This document shows positions 1 to 8,426 of a stretch of 64,000 bases of DNA, piece by piece. The notes beneath the pieces are model-generated. The model was not told the DNA's origin, made no database searches, and saw nothing but the letters and a program-made list of their open reading frames with translations. How positions within the stretch are numbered: position 1 is the first letter of the stretch; every line of letters begins with the position of its first letter. Position numbers and translations under genes: made by a program. This DNA comes from Fibrobacter sp. UBA4297 (lineage in GTDB: Bacteria > Fibrobacterota > Fibrobacteria > Fibrobacterales > Fibrobacteraceae), in the NCBI RefSeq assembly GCF_002394865.1, contig NZ_DGUZ01000021.1:236814-300813 (forward strand), written 5' to 3'.

Positions 1-504
1 TTCCGGGCCTTCGTAGCGAACAACGTTCGCGGCACGCGCGTAAAGTGCGTCGGTCTTGAGAGCATCGTAGAAGGCGCCGATGGAATCGGCGAGTTCGTAC
101 GCGGCAGTCGTTTTCTTGACGGCGCGCGGGGCAATGGTGAGGCCTGCATCGAGCTTTGGCGCCGGGGCCGGACGCGGAGCCGGCGCGGATGGCGCGGGAG
201 CGCCAAATGCAGACTGCTGAAAAGCGGGCTGCGCCTGATTTGCAAACGGTGCGGGGTTTGAAGGGAACGGTGACTGTTGCGGAATCGGAGCAGGATTCGC
301 GGGAGCCGAATGCTGCGGGAATGGCGCCGGATTCGCCGGGCGCATTTGCGGCATCGGATTTGCCGGACGCAGAGCCCCTGCAGGAACGGCGGGCTTTTTA
401 CGGGTCAACGTCCACGGTTCATCGAGGAGCAAATCCTCCTCGCCCATGTCCATTTGGCCTTGCAGATATTTGCGAAGTTCGCTAAAATCAAATTCTTCGG
501 GCAT
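1..504 (-). CDS. Probable family-4 uracil-DNA glycosylase, N-terminal part only (cut by window edge)
   Basis: An open frame starts at an ATG preceded by AGAGGAA and runs off the left edge after 168 codons, so the catalytic part is missing. The visible part has an acidic start (MPEEFDFSELRKYL), a long Pro/Ala/Asn/Gln-rich linker at about residues 45-125, then a conserved-looking stretch (AYELADSIGAFYDALK) ending in NVVRYEGPE. That ending resembles the point where family-4 uracil-DNA glycosylases (SPO1 polymerase-related fold) enter their first catalytic motif, with a helix and a metal-site cysteine region before it. The gene starts 9 bases after coaBC ends, so the two are probably co-transcribed. 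The assignment rests on a short segment and could be wrong; the existence of a coding region is much more certain than its function. Confidence 0.5.
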   Translation of the reverse strand, partial: MPEEFDFSELRKYLQGQMDMGEEDLLLDEPWTLTRKKPAVPAGALRPANPMPQMRPANPAPFPQHSAPANPAPIPQQSPFPSNPAPFANQAQPAFQQSAFGAPAPSAPAPRPAPAPKLDAGLTIAPRAVKKTTAAYELADSIGAFYDALKTDALYARAANVVRYEGPE

Positions 505-513
505 ACCGTTCCT

Positions 514-1821
514 CTAAGCGTTCTTTAACTGATCAAGGCTAAAATCTACAATTTCTTGCGCGAGATCGATTTTAGAACCCATCTTCATCTCGGGAATTTC
601 AACCTCAGCCGCATTTTGTGCATTGCGAGAGTTCGCGCGGATTAACGTGTAACGGACTTCGTCAAAACCAAAACCGCTGTTCGCAGCCACAGGGGCATTG
701 AGGAGTAGCGCATCGGCGCCGCTCTTCTTGAGCTTCTCGGCCGCATGTTCCTTGAAGTGGTCCGTTTCAAGCGCAAAACCGACAATGACCTGGTCCGCAC
801 GCTTTTGCGCGACGCTGTCACGCAAGATGTTCGGATTCGGTTCAAGTTCCAAGACGAGCTGACTACGGCTATCCTTGATTTTTTCTGTAGCGGCCACCTT
901 CGGGCGATAATCGGCCACGGCGGCGCAATGCACGAGCACATCGGCGTTTTTCATCTGCTCAAGAACAGCCTTATGCATATCGCAAGCGCTCTTGATTTTT
1001 GTCACGTGGACGGCACCCGGAAATTCAGCTTCCATCGGGCCAGCGACAACGCTCACATCAAAGCCGTTCGCCAGGAACGTCGCGGCAATGGCAACAGCAG
1101 TCTTTCCGCTGCTACGGTTGCTAATGTAACGCACCGGGTCAATCGCTTCTTCGGTGCGACCAGCCGTGATGAGGACCTTCTTGCCGTAACCGGGAAGCGT
1201 CGGATCCACTTCATTTTCAGCAGGAAGAGTTTGAAGATCCTTCGACTTCGCGCGCGGCGCTTCGCTCAGGATGACACTACTAGCTTCTAAATAAGCGACA
1301 ATTTCCGCAGGGTCGAGGAGGCGGCCTTTGCCAACTTCACCACAGGCGAGTTCGCCCGCCGGGCTGTCCATCACGAACGTATTTTCAAAACTGCGGAGCG
1401 TTTCGAGGTTGCGTTTAACCGCCGGAGAATTGAACATCGCGACATTCATCGCAGGGGCGATAAAACGCGGACCTGTGCAGCTCATAAAGCAGAGGCTCAC
1501 GGGGTCATCGGCAATGCCATAGACAAATTTTCCGATGACATTCGCGGTCGCCGGAACGACGAGATAAAGGTCGGCCCAACGCGGGAAATCGATATGCTGG
1601 AACGGACGCGCTTCAACGGCGCCATTTTTCAGGTAAACCGGGCACTTGGAGAGGCTTGCAAACGTAAGCGGGGCCACAAACTGTGTGGCGGCTTCGGTCA
1701 TGCAGACGCGCACTTCGGCGCCTTTCTTTTGCAACAGGCGCAAGAGTTCACAAGACTTGTAGGCGGCAATTCCGCCCGAGACTCCAAGAAGGATTTTCTT
1801 TCCAGCGAGATTCATAGCCAT
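514..1821 (-). CDS. coaBC: Bifunctional phosphopantothenoylcysteine decarboxylase / phosphopantothenate-cysteine ligase
   Basis: CoaBC makes 4'-phosphopantetheine for coenzyme A in two steps: the CoaB half joins cysteine to 4'-phosphopantothenate using CTP, and the CoaC half decarboxylates the product with FMN. The N-terminal flavoprotein half begins with KKILLGVSGGIAAYK. It carries the expected catalytic His76 (FQHIDFPRWAD), the PAMN motif at 123-126 and Cys160 in the substrate clamp (ELACGEVGKGRL). The CoaB half begins near residue 208 with GKKVLITAGRTEEAIDPVR and SNRSSGK, followed by AAVADYRP and EKIKD. At 435 residues it is slightly longer than the usual ~400, because of a variable linker near 180-205. 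A second in-frame ATG two codons later could be the real start. The pathway product also feeds the carrier-protein arms used by the NRPS genes elsewhere in this window. Confidence 0.96.
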   Translation of the reverse strand: MAMNLAGKKILLGVSGGIAAYKSCELLRLLQKKGAEVRVCMTEAATQFVAPLTFASLSKCPVYLKNGAVEARPFQHIDFPRWADLYLVVPATANVIGKFVYGIADDPVSLCFMSCTGPRFIAPAMNVAMFNSPAVKRNLETLRSFENTFVMDSPAGELACGEVGKGRLLDPAEIVAYLEASSVILSEAPRAKSKDLQTLPAENEVDPTLPGYGKKVLITAGRTEEAIDPVRYISNRSSGKTAVAIAATFLANGFDVSVVAGPMEAEFPGAVHVTKIKSACDMHKAVLEQMKNADVLVHCAAVADYRPKVAATEKIKDSRSQLVLELEPNPNILRDSVAQKRADQVIVGFALETDHFKEHAAEKLKKSGADALLLNAPVAANSGFGFDEVRYTLIRANSRNAQNAAEVEIPEMKMGSKIDLAQEIVDFSLDQLKNA

Positions 1822-1840
1822 TAAAATAGCAATTTAAAAT

Positions 1841-1873
1841 TTAGTTACTAGTTAATAGTTATTAGTTACTAGT
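1841..1873. repeat. Degenerate heptamer repeat (TTAGTTA-type)
   Basis: Nearly five tandem units of seven bases (TTAGTTA, CTAGTTA, ATAGTTA, TTAGTTA, CTAGTA) fill most of the 64-base gap between coaBC and the acyltransferase gene. The same period and similar words recur at several other gene borders in this window. No function is evident. Confidence 0.75.
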
Positions 1874-1885
1874 ATCGCAACGATG

Positions 1886-2929
1886 TCATTTGAGAGCACT
1901 AAGCCTTTTCCCGGCGAGCCAGGGGGTAAATCTATTAATCAGCAGAATGACGGGAACGAGAGCCGCAATCGTCACGAGAGTCAACACAACGCTCACGATT
2001 AGCGAAGATTCAATCCATTCAGGCGCCACATGGAAAACCTTGAAGAGCACGCCACGCAAGATGCTCTGTACCATGATATGCAACGCCAAAATCGTAATCG
2101 TATTCTGCCCGATAAAATTCAGGACAGCTCTTTCGCGAATGGATTTGCAAATCGCAACAAAAACGAGCAAGCTAGAAAAAGTCATCATCGCCTGCATCGA
2201 CACAAAAAGCAAAGGAGACGTTGTTTTTTCACGGACGGCAAATACTAGCGCAAATACAATTACCGAAACTAAAACCACAAATAAATTACGTTTTAAAGAA
2301 CAAAGTAATTTTTCAACTAGATTTCTCTTTGACGAGACAAAACCAATGGCTAGGCACGAAAGAAAGAAACTCGCCTGATCAAAATTCCAGAAAACATGCG
2401 GCAACTGCAACATATCCATATAAGTCCAGTAAATAAGTCCCGGAATAAAAAGCAAAGCAATTATGGTCACCCTCAGGAACTTTTTCCGAATGCGGAGCAA
2501 GCACCAAAAGAGGATTTCCACAACAAAAAGGCAAGTCAAAAACCAAAGAGGAGTCACAAAGAACGTGCTGTTCGTCCCGCACAAAATCTGCATCAAGACG
2601 TCAGTGACAGTCGCATGGGTCTCGTACGACAGGCCAAAATTGCGGCGCACCAAGAACCAGAATGCAAAAAGAATCGCAGAAAATCCAAAGTACGGGATGA
2701 CTAGGCTGCAGAACTTTTTTCGGAGGAGTTCTAGGAATGGAGCGTTCGCCGAGCGTTCAAAAGTGTAGCCGGAGAGGAAAAAGAACGCGGGCATGGCAAA
2801 AGCGAAAATGGATTCATTGACAAGGTAAATAGATTGCATGTGGCCGAGTGCGACCAAGCTAATGGCAAGAGCCTTGCAAATGTCAATCCAGACGATGCGT
2901 TTTGTGATGCGGGATTCGCGAAATTCCAT
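1886..2929 (-). CDS. Membrane acyltransferase, acyltransferase_3 family
   Basis: A multi-pass inner-membrane protein of the acyltransferase_3 family (relatives O-acetylate or O-succinylate polysaccharides, lipids or glycans on the cell surface). The family signature is at the N-terminus: RIVWIDICKALAISLVALGH, with the conserved Asp and the His thought to act in catalysis at the end of the first membrane segment. About ten hydrophobic segments follow over 347 residues, the usual size. The acceptor cannot be read from the sequence. It lies between coaBC and rpsA in the same direction but is separated from both by repeats, so it is probably transcribed alone. No strong ribosome binding site precedes the ATG. 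Confidence 0.88.
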   Translation of the reverse strand: MEFRESRITKRIVWIDICKALAISLVALGHMQSIYLVNESIFAFAMPAFFFLSGYTFERSANAPFLELLRKKFCSLVIPYFGFSAILFAFWFLVRRNFGLSYETHATVTDVLMQILCGTNSTFFVTPLWFLTCLFVVEILFWCLLRIRKKFLRVTIIALLFIPGLIYWTYMDMLQLPHVFWNFDQASFFLSCLAIGFVSSKRNLVEKLLCSLKRNLFVVLVSVIVFALVFAVREKTTSPLLFVSMQAMMTFSSLLVFVAICKSIRERAVLNFIGQNTITILALHIMVQSILRGVLFKVFHVAPEWIESSLIVSVVLTLVTIAALVPVILLINRFTPWLAGKRLSALK

Positions 2930-2967
2930 ATTGCAATAATAAAAAATTTATATGCATTTCGAGACGT

Positions 2968-3084
2968 GTATGGAGATTCCCGCTCGGAGGCGGGAATGAC
3001 AACGAAGCCGAGCGATGCAGAAACATGCTTGCATGTTTCTATATTCGAGGCGAACAAGTCAAGCCCCATTAGGGGAATGACAAA
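2968..3084. repeat. Dispersed palindromic repeats: dRS3-like element plus an AGAAACATG hairpin element
   Basis: Two elements lie side by side. The first (2972-3000) is GGAGATTCCC, a short loop and GGCGGGAATGAC, an inverted repeat similar in form to the dRS3 elements of Neisseria. The second (3007-3084) starts GCCGAGCGATGC and contains the palindrome AGAAACATGC/GCATGTTTCT. It ends in GGAATGACAAA and recurs almost unchanged at 12334-12410. Nothing here looks coding. Confidence 0.75.
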
Positions 3085-3088
3085 TAAA

Positions 3089-3115
3089 AAGAAACCCCAC
3101 AGTTGCCTGCGGGAT
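3089..3115 (-). terminator. Rho-independent terminator of rpsA
   Basis: On the minus strand CCCGCAG, loop GCAA, CTGTGGG forms a 7-bp stem with one G-U pair. It is followed by GTTTCTTTTTA. It lies about 30 bases past the rpsA stop codon. Confidence 0.7.
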
Positions 3116-3142
3116 TCCTTTAAGCTTTAGTTTGAAACCAAA

Positions 3143-4915
3143 TTAAGCTTCAGCTTCTTCGGACTTTTCAGCCTTCTTCTTGGAAGCCTTCTTCTTCGGA
3201 GCAACAGCTTCGCCAATCGTGGTGCCGTTTTCGCCCGGCTTGTGGGAGTCCATCCAAGCCTTGAGTTCAGCGGATTCACGGTTCTTGAAGTAGTCAACAA
3301 CGGAGAGATAGATCTTGCGGTTGTTCTGATCGATTTCGGTCACGACAGCCGGAACTTCGTCGCCAACCTTGAATGCATCGGCCGGAACCTTGATGTATTC
3401 AGCGGTGAGCTTGGAGACCGGGATGAAGCCTTCGATACCGTCGTTGAGTTCAACCACGACGCCGCGGTCGAGCATGCGAACGATCTTGCCCTTGACTTCG
3501 GAGTCAACCGGGTAGGTGGAATCGATAGAATCCCACGGGTCTTCGGTGAGGTGCTTCATGGAGAGAGAAATGCGGCGCTTTTCCTTATCGACGGCGAGAA
3601 CGACGCATTCAACCTTGTCACCCTTCTTGACCATTTCGTTCGGGTGGGTGATCTTCTTGGTCCAGGACATGTCGGAGACGTGGATGAGGCCATCAACACC
3701 TTCCTTGATTTCGACGAATGCGCCGAAGGAAGCGATGTTGCGGATTTCACCGACGACGCGTGCGCCCGGCGGAAGTTCAGTTTCGATAGAATCCCACGGA
3801 TCAGATTCGAGCTGCTTCATGCCGAGAGAGATACGTTCTGCATCTTCTTCAACCTTGAGAACAACAGCTTCAACTTCCTGACCGACGGTGAGGATTTTGG
3901 ACGGGTGCTTGACGTGCTGGGTCCAGGACATTTCAGAAACGTGGATGAGACCTTCAACACCGCTGTCGAGTTCGACGAATGCACCGTAATCAGTGATGGA
4001 AACAACCTTACCCTTGACGATAGCGCCTTCCGGATAACGTTCAGCGATATCCTTCCACGGATGCGGCTTAAGCTGCTTCATGCCGAGAGAGATGCGTTCC
4101 TTCTTGTCGTTGAAGTCGAGAACCATGACTTCGACTTCCTGACCGAGCTGGAGCATTTCGGACGGGTGGTTGATGCGCTTGTAGCTCATGTCGGTGATGT
4201 GGAGGAGGCCATCTACGCCGCCAAGGTCAATGAATGCACCGAAGTCGGTGATGTTCTTGACGATACCCTTGCGGACCTGGTTCTTCTCGAGAGTTTCGAG
4301 AACGTCGCCACGCTGCTTGTTGCGTTCTTCTTCGAGAACAACACGGCGAGAAACGACGATGTTGCGACGAGCCTTGTTGACCTTGATAACCTTGAGGTCG
4401 AATTCCTGGCCGATAAGAGCGTTGATGTCCGGAATCTGACGGAGGTCGATCTGAGAGCCCGGGAGGAAGGCATCGATACCAAAGAGGTCGACGACAACGC
4501 CGCCCTTGATGCGCTTCGTGAGAGTGCCGCGTACGACTTCGTTGTTTTCGAATGCAGCGTGGATGCGATCCCACACGCGAACGAAGTCAGCCTTCTGCTT
4601 GGAGAGGATGAGGCGACCGTCTTCGTCTTCGAGCTTTTCGACGAACACTTCGATTTCGGAACCGAGTTCGAGAGAATCAGTATCCTTGAATTCGGCGCGA
4701 TCAATAACGCCTTCGGACTTGTAGTTCACGTCGACGAGAACTTCCTGGTCGTTCACCTGGCTGATCTTACCCGTGACGAGCTTGCCCTGTTCGAGGCAGC
4801 CCATGCCGGCATAGACGTCAGCGTTGGCCTTGCGGAAGTCCGGGGAGCATTCACCCTGGGCGGCGAGAATTTCTTCGAGATCTTCTTGAGTTCCGAATTT
4901 GAGATTTTGAGACAT
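3143..4915 (-). CDS. rpsA: 30S ribosomal protein S1
   Basis: S1 binds mRNA on the small ribosomal subunit and helps start translation, especially on messages with weak Shine-Dalgarno sequences. That fits a genome where several starts in this window lack a clear site. The protein has six S1 (OB-fold) repeats over 590 residues: two divergent ones at about 42-110 and 125-190, then four close copies with the signature G-x-FVEL/FIDLGGVDGLLHI..MS (for example DFGAFIDLGGVDGLLHITDM, DYGAFVEL, SFGAFVEI, and a final variant DRGVVVEL). A Lys/Glu-rich tail (APKKKASKKKAEK) follows the last repeat. The order cmk then rpsA is widely conserved in bacteria, which supports both calls. Confidence 0.97.
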   Translation of the reverse strand: MSQNLKFGTQEDLEEILAAQGECSPDFRKANADVYAGMGCLEQGKLVTGKISQVNDQEVLVDVNYKSEGVIDRAEFKDTDSLELGSEIEVFVEKLEDEDGRLILSKQKADFVRVWDRIHAAFENNEVVRGTLTKRIKGGVVVDLFGIDAFLPGSQIDLRQIPDINALIGQEFDLKVIKVNKARRNIVVSRRVVLEEERNKQRGDVLETLEKNQVRKGIVKNITDFGAFIDLGGVDGLLHITDMSYKRINHPSEMLQLGQEVEVMVLDFNDKKERISLGMKQLKPHPWKDIAERYPEGAIVKGKVVSITDYGAFVELDSGVEGLIHVSEMSWTQHVKHPSKILTVGQEVEAVVLKVEEDAERISLGMKQLESDPWDSIETELPPGARVVGEIRNIASFGAFVEIKEGVDGLIHVSDMSWTKKITHPNEMVKKGDKVECVVLAVDKEKRRISLSMKHLTEDPWDSIDSTYPVDSEVKGKIVRMLDRGVVVELNDGIEGFIPVSKLTAEYIKVPADAFKVGDEVPAVVTEIDQNNRKIYLSVVDYFKNRESAELKAWMDSHKPGENGTTIGEAVAPKKKASKKKAEKSEEAEA

Positions 4916-4944
4916 ATTGTTGTTTCTTTTGCAGGAGAAGATAT

Positions 4945-4979
4945 TTAGTGGTTAGTGGTTAGTGATTGGTGGTTAGTGA
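4945..4979. repeat. Degenerate heptamer repeat (TTAGTGG-type)
   Basis: Five tandem seven-base units (TTAGTGG, TTAGTGG, TTAGTGA, TTGGTGG, TTAGTGA) sit in the 141-base gap between cmk and rpsA, just upstream of the rpsA start. The words and period match the repeats near 1841, 22107 and 23448. Confidence 0.78.
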
Positions 4980-5056
4980 AAGCCGACTCAAGACTAAAGA
5001 AGCTAATCAGATTAAATACATACTCCTGTTGATTGTTGTGGTTAAAAGACTCAGGA

Positions 5057-5725
5057 CTACGCCACTACACCTACGTAGTCGAGAATCTTTTGAACCTGTT
5101 GTTCGATTGAGATGTGTGTAGTGTCAATTTCAATAGCATCGTCCGCCTTCTTCAACGGGGCGGTCGCACGAGAGGAGTCCAAGCGGTCGCGTTTGACCAG
5201 ATTGCCCATGACTTCTTCGAGGGTAACTTTTTCGCCTTTTTCAAGGAGTTCCTTGTAGCGGCGTTCGGCGCGGACCTTCACGTCCGTCACCATGAAAAAC
5301 TTGTACTTCGCATCGGGGAACACCACGGTTCCGATATCGCGGCCATCCAGAATGCAGCTCTGCTTCTTGCCGATTTCGCGTTGCTGTTTGGTCATTGCAG
5401 CGCGGACAGACGGGAGGGCGCAGTAGATGCTCACGTTGCTCGATACGCGCATGCCACGGATTTCAGATTCGCGGCAGACACCGTTAATGAGGATGTGGTT
5501 TTCGGAGTCGAACCCGAGTGTGAGGTTAGAGAGCAATTCGTCCATAGCCGCACCTTCTTTGGCAGCGAGACCGGCATCGAGGGCGGCAAGCGTCACGGCG
5601 CGGTACATCGCACCTGTGTCGAGGTAGGTAATGCCCAATTTCTTTGCAATAATCTTTGCAGTAGTACTCTTGCCTGTGCCTGAGCCACCATCAAGGGCGA
5701 TAACAAAATTTTCCGAATTACTCAT
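5057..5725 (-). CDS. cmk: Cytidylate kinase
   Basis: Cmk phosphorylates CMP and dCMP using ATP in the cytoplasm to recycle pyrimidine nucleotides. The N-terminus has the P-loop GGSGTGKST at about residues 14-22, then YLDTGAMYRAVTL, the CMP-binding segment of the family. DGRDIGTVVFPDA and the basic lid region (KVRAERRYKELL, RDRLDSSRATAPL) follow in the right order. The 222-residue length is normal. It lies upstream of rpsA, the classical arrangement. Heptamer-like TAGT words (GTAGACTGTAGACAGTA) lie just upstream of the start. Confidence 0.96.
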   Translation of the reverse strand: MSNSENFVIALDGGSGTGKSTTAKIIAKKLGITYLDTGAMYRAVTLAALDAGLAAKEGAAMDELLSNLTLGFDSENHILINGVCRESEIRGMRVSSNVSIYCALPSVRAAMTKQQREIGKKQSCILDGRDIGTVVFPDAKYKFFMVTDVKVRAERRYKELLEKGEKVTLEEVMGNLVKRDRLDSSRATAPLKKADDAIEIDTTHISIEQQVQKILDYVGVVA

Positions 5726-5821
5726 GAGTGGGGCATAAGATAGAAAAAGTAGGCCGTAGGCAGTAGACTGTAGACAGTAAAAGTAAGCAAAAAAGCCCTA
5801 GTTACTCAGGACTATAAACTA

Positions 5822-6250
5822 CTAGTAATAATCATGATAATAATAGCTAGCGTTGCCTTCGTAAGTATCAATGTAAATGAGCTCGGAGCCATCCGCATAG
5901 ACTACCATGCGGGTATCATACCCCTCAAAATCATAATAGCGCTCCCCATGATCGTAACCGACATCGTAGTCGCGCGGGTCATAGTAAGAGCAATTATCAT
6001 CGACGCAAAGGGTGGCATAGCCATCGTGGGTAATCCGCAGGTCAACACTCATGGATGGCGACATAGAATAGGTATCCGAGCAGTCGTACGGCTGGTCAAA
6101 GGCGTCATAGCGGCAGTCCACTTCATAATAGTAATGGAAACGCCTGCTAAAAGATGCGCCACCGTCATTAGGCCCAACACTCCAGTCCGATCCGCAAGCC
6201 ATCAGAGCAAGCGTTACAAGCATAGCAAATGACGCAACAATTCGATCCAT
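5822..6250 (-). CDS. Small Tyr/Asp-rich lipoprotein of unknown function
   Basis: A 142-residue protein with a lipoprotein signal peptide (MDRIVASFAMLVTLALMAC, with the lipidated Cys at 19) and a mature part strikingly rich in tyrosine and aspartate (for example RFHYYYEVDCRYDAFDQPYD and SYYYHDYY at the end). After lipidation it would be membrane-anchored and exposed to the periplasm or surface. AGGAGTG lies at a good distance before the ATG. I do not recognise a family. The repeated acidic and aromatic pattern with four further cysteines suggests a small beta-rich, possibly cation-binding domain, but that is only an impression. Confidence 0.7.
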   Translation of the reverse strand: MDRIVASFAMLVTLALMACGSDWSVGPNDGGASFSRRFHYYYEVDCRYDAFDQPYDCSDTYSMSPSMSVDLRITHDGYATLCVDDNCSYYDPRDYDVGYDHGERYYDFEGYDTRMVVYADGSELIYIDTYEGNASYYYHDYY

Positions 6251-6261
6251 AGGACACTCCT

Positions 6262-6291
6262 AAAAAAAATCCCCCGACTAACCGTCGAGGG
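6262..6291 (-). terminator. Rho-independent terminator downstream of the 6.3-kb lipoprotein gene
   Basis: On the minus strand CCCTCGAC, loop GGTTA, GTCGGGGG forms an 8-bp stem with one G-U pair. It is followed directly by ATTTTTTTTA. It ends transcription of the lipoprotein gene on its right and separates it from the Tyr-rich lipoprotein gene, which starts 12 bases further on. Confidence 0.85.
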
Positions 6292-6327
6292 AAAATCTAC
6301 AAAAAGTTTTTGTCGGAAACGAGCCGA

Positions 6328-6924
6328 TTACTTGTAGTCACCGTTGTAGGATTCTTCAGCAGTGCCATCTTCGCGAGTGGATTCCGGAGCAAGGAGTTCA
6401 CCCGTGCTGCCGTACTTGCGCTTTTCGTCGTCGGTAAGGCGGTTGGTAAGAACTTCGACCTGCTGTTCCTGGTGAGCGGTAGCTTCTTCTTCCTGGAGAA
6501 TCTTCTGACCTTCTTCGAGGCGGCGCTTGATGCGGTCGTCTTCCATCTGCTTCAAGTTCGTGCCGACCTTAGCCTGGTCTTCGGAAACCTTGTAGCGTTC
6601 GTTGGTTTCGTCCATGACAGCCTTGATACCCACGAGACGACCATCAGAGTCAAGCGAGAGGTTAGCCTTGCGGAGCGTAGAAAGCGGGAGACGGCTTGCG
6701 GCAGTCTGGTATTCCGGCAAAAATTCATAGCCATCAGACGTACCAATCTGGCGAGCTTCGTCCGGAGTCACATAGCTCAAGGCTTCTTGCCAACGGGAGC
6801 TCTGGACACTGGATGCGAAAGAAACGAGAGCGTTATCCAAGCCCTCACCATCGTCCTTCGGCGTGCTGGCGCAGCCGAAAAAGAACAAGCTTAATGCAGA
6901 CAAAATAACCAACAATTTTTTCAT
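6328..6924 (-). CDS. Lipoprotein of unknown function with a charged coiled-coil region
   Basis: The ATG at 6924 was chosen over longer in-frame starts because GGAGGAGTA precedes it and it opens a clear lipoprotein signal peptide (MKKLLVILSALSLFFFGCAS, Cys18). The 198-residue product has an alpha-rich domain (about 25-110) beginning with LDNALVSFASSVQSSRWQEA. This resembles NTF2-like or DUF4878-type periplasmic proteins, where a helix scores residues such as W-x-E-A. It is followed by a highly charged helical stretch (about 125-170, with EDDRIKRRLEEGQKILQEEE) that probably forms a coiled coil. A terminator follows. Function unknown. Confidence 0.75.
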   Translation of the reverse strand: MKKLLVILSALSLFFFGCASTPKDDGEGLDNALVSFASSVQSSRWQEALSYVTPDEARQIGTSDGYEFLPEYQTAASRLPLSTLRKANLSLDSDGRLVGIKAVMDETNERYKVSEDQAKVGTNLKQMEDDRIKRRLEEGQKILQEEEATAHQEQQVEVLTNRLTDDEKRKYGSTGELLAPESTREDGTAEESYNGDYK

Positions 6925-7070
6925 GGGGTACTCCTCCGAAAAAAATCCTACCAAAATATACACATATTTCTCACATTTATTCAGGGCAACTCTCTTTTTA
7001 TCACAAAATGAACCCAAATTTCACACATTGCGGAAAAACACACCATCTTTTTCTACATTACGTCTACCGT

Positions 7071-8288
7071 ATGAACGAAGTCAATTCTCAGTCTGAAGAA
7101 ATTAGGGATCCCCAAACGGGCGATAAGTCCGACGTCTACCGTATCCACACCAAGGATGAAAGGGAAATTATCCTCGTGGGAACGGCACACATCTCGCAGG
7201 TATCCAAGGATTTGGTGCACGAAACCATTGAAAAGGAATCACCGGATACTGTCTGCGTCGAACTTGACGAAGGCAGGCTCAAGTCCATCCAGGACCCGAA
7301 CCGCTGGAAGAACACAGACCTGAGAGACGTGATTCGCAAAAAGCAGCTCGCCACCCTCATTGCAAACCTCGTACTCGGTTCGTACCAGAAACGCATGGGT
7401 GCACAGACTGGTGTAAAGCCAGGCTCCGAACTTAAGGAAGCGGTCGATGTTGCAAATGCAAAGAACATCCCTATCGTTTTGGCCGACCGCGACATCAAGA
7501 TTACGCTGAAGCGCACCTGGGCATGCACGCCGTGGTACCGCAAGTTCAGCCTCTTAGGCGGGCTTTTTGCAAGCATTTTTGACAAGACAGAAATCAGCGA
7601 AGAAGAGCTCCAGAAAATCAAGGAAAAAGACGCCCTCAATTCCATGATGCAGGAGTTCGGCAAGACGTTCCCCGAAGTAAAGCAGGTACTCATTGACGAA
7701 CGCGACCAGTTCCTCGCGAGCAAAATCAAGAACGCTCCGGGCGACAAGGTCGTTGCCGTTGTCGGAGCAGGCCACATGCGCGGCATCGCAAGCATCATCG
7801 AAGAAGACAAGGAACTCCCGAGCGAAGAATCGATTTCTGTCATCCCGAAGGGGACGGCCATCTGGAAGATTATCGGCTGGACCATCACACTTGCGATTAT
7901 CGCAAGCATCGTGCTCGTTGGCTATTTCGCAGGAATCGAGAAGGCCGGACAGCTGAGCCTGCAGTGGGCCATGCTGACTGGCGGTGGCGCCATGCTCGGT
8001 GCAATCATCGCAGGCGGCCATCCGCTGACCATACTTGTGGCGCTAGTCATGGCTCCGTTTACGGGGCTTACACCGCTTATCGGGGTTGGATTCTTTACAG
8101 CCCTGACGCAGGTTTACGTACGACCACCGCGCGTGTCTGAAATGGAAACGCTCACCGATGACATCTGGCAGGTCAAACGCTGGTGGAAGAACCGCGTGAC
8201 GAGAGTCATCCTCTGCTTCTTGTGTCCAGGCATTCCGGCTATTATCGGCAAAATTCTCGCAATTTTCAAGATTTACCAGGCGTTTTAG
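7071..8288 (+). CDS. TraB/PrgY-type family protein with C-terminal membrane domain
   Basis: TraB family proteins (related to the Tiki/EreA/GumN metallopeptidase-like fold) are membrane proteins. In enterococci TraB/PrgY shuts down a pheromone signal, but the role in other bacteria is mostly unknown. The family motifs are clear: ILVGTAHIS near the N-terminus, CVELDEGR about 35 residues later, VLADRDIKITLKRTW, and VVGAGHMRGI near residue 235. These provide the conserved His, Glu and Asp. Three to four hydrophobic segments follow from about residue 265 to 350 and again at the C-terminus. I chose the ATG at 7071; a longer in-frame start at 7008 exists but adds residues unlike the family. Neither start has a good ribosome binding site. 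Confidence 0.88.
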   Translation: MNEVNSQSEEIRDPQTGDKSDVYRIHTKDEREIILVGTAHISQVSKDLVHETIEKESPDTVCVELDEGRLKSIQDPNRWKNTDLRDVIRKKQLATLIANLVLGSYQKRMGAQTGVKPGSELKEAVDVANAKNIPIVLADRDIKITLKRTWACTPWYRKFSLLGGLFASIFDKTEISEEELQKIKEKDALNSMMQEFGKTFPEVKQVLIDERDQFLASKIKNAPGDKVVAVVGAGHMRGIASIIEEDKELPSEESISVIPKGTAIWKIIGWTITLAIIASIVLVGYFAGIEKAGQLSLQWAMLTGGGAMLGAIIAGGHPLTILVALVMAPFTGLTPLIGVGFFTALTQVYVRPPRVSEMETLTDDIWQVKRWWKNRVTRVILCFLCPGIPAIIGKILAIFKIYQAF

Positions 8289-8361
8289 GGTCAACCGCGT
8301 GTGCCGGTCTGGCACCTTAACGTTAATTTATCTTTACTGACAAATAGTCAATGCAAAATTT

Positions 8362-8390
8362 CGGAACCATAGGTTCCGTTTCTCCTTTTT
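8362..8390 (+). terminator. Rho-independent terminator after the TraB-family gene
   Basis: CGGAACC, loop ATA, GGTTCCG is a perfect 7-bp hairpin followed by TTTCTCCTTTTT. It is 74 bases past the stop codon and about 40 bases before the xylanase start, so the xylanase promoter is likely to overlap or follow it closely. Confidence 0.72.
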
Positions 8391-8426
8391 GGAAATATTT
8401 TAATAAGAACAAATAAGGAGTACGCA

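Noticed and set aside
3242..4948. 568-codon open frame opposite rpsA
   Set aside because: It mirrors the rpsA codons (Val/Asp/Asn/Glu-rich antisense translation of repeated S1 domains), with no domain of its own; rpsA is certain.
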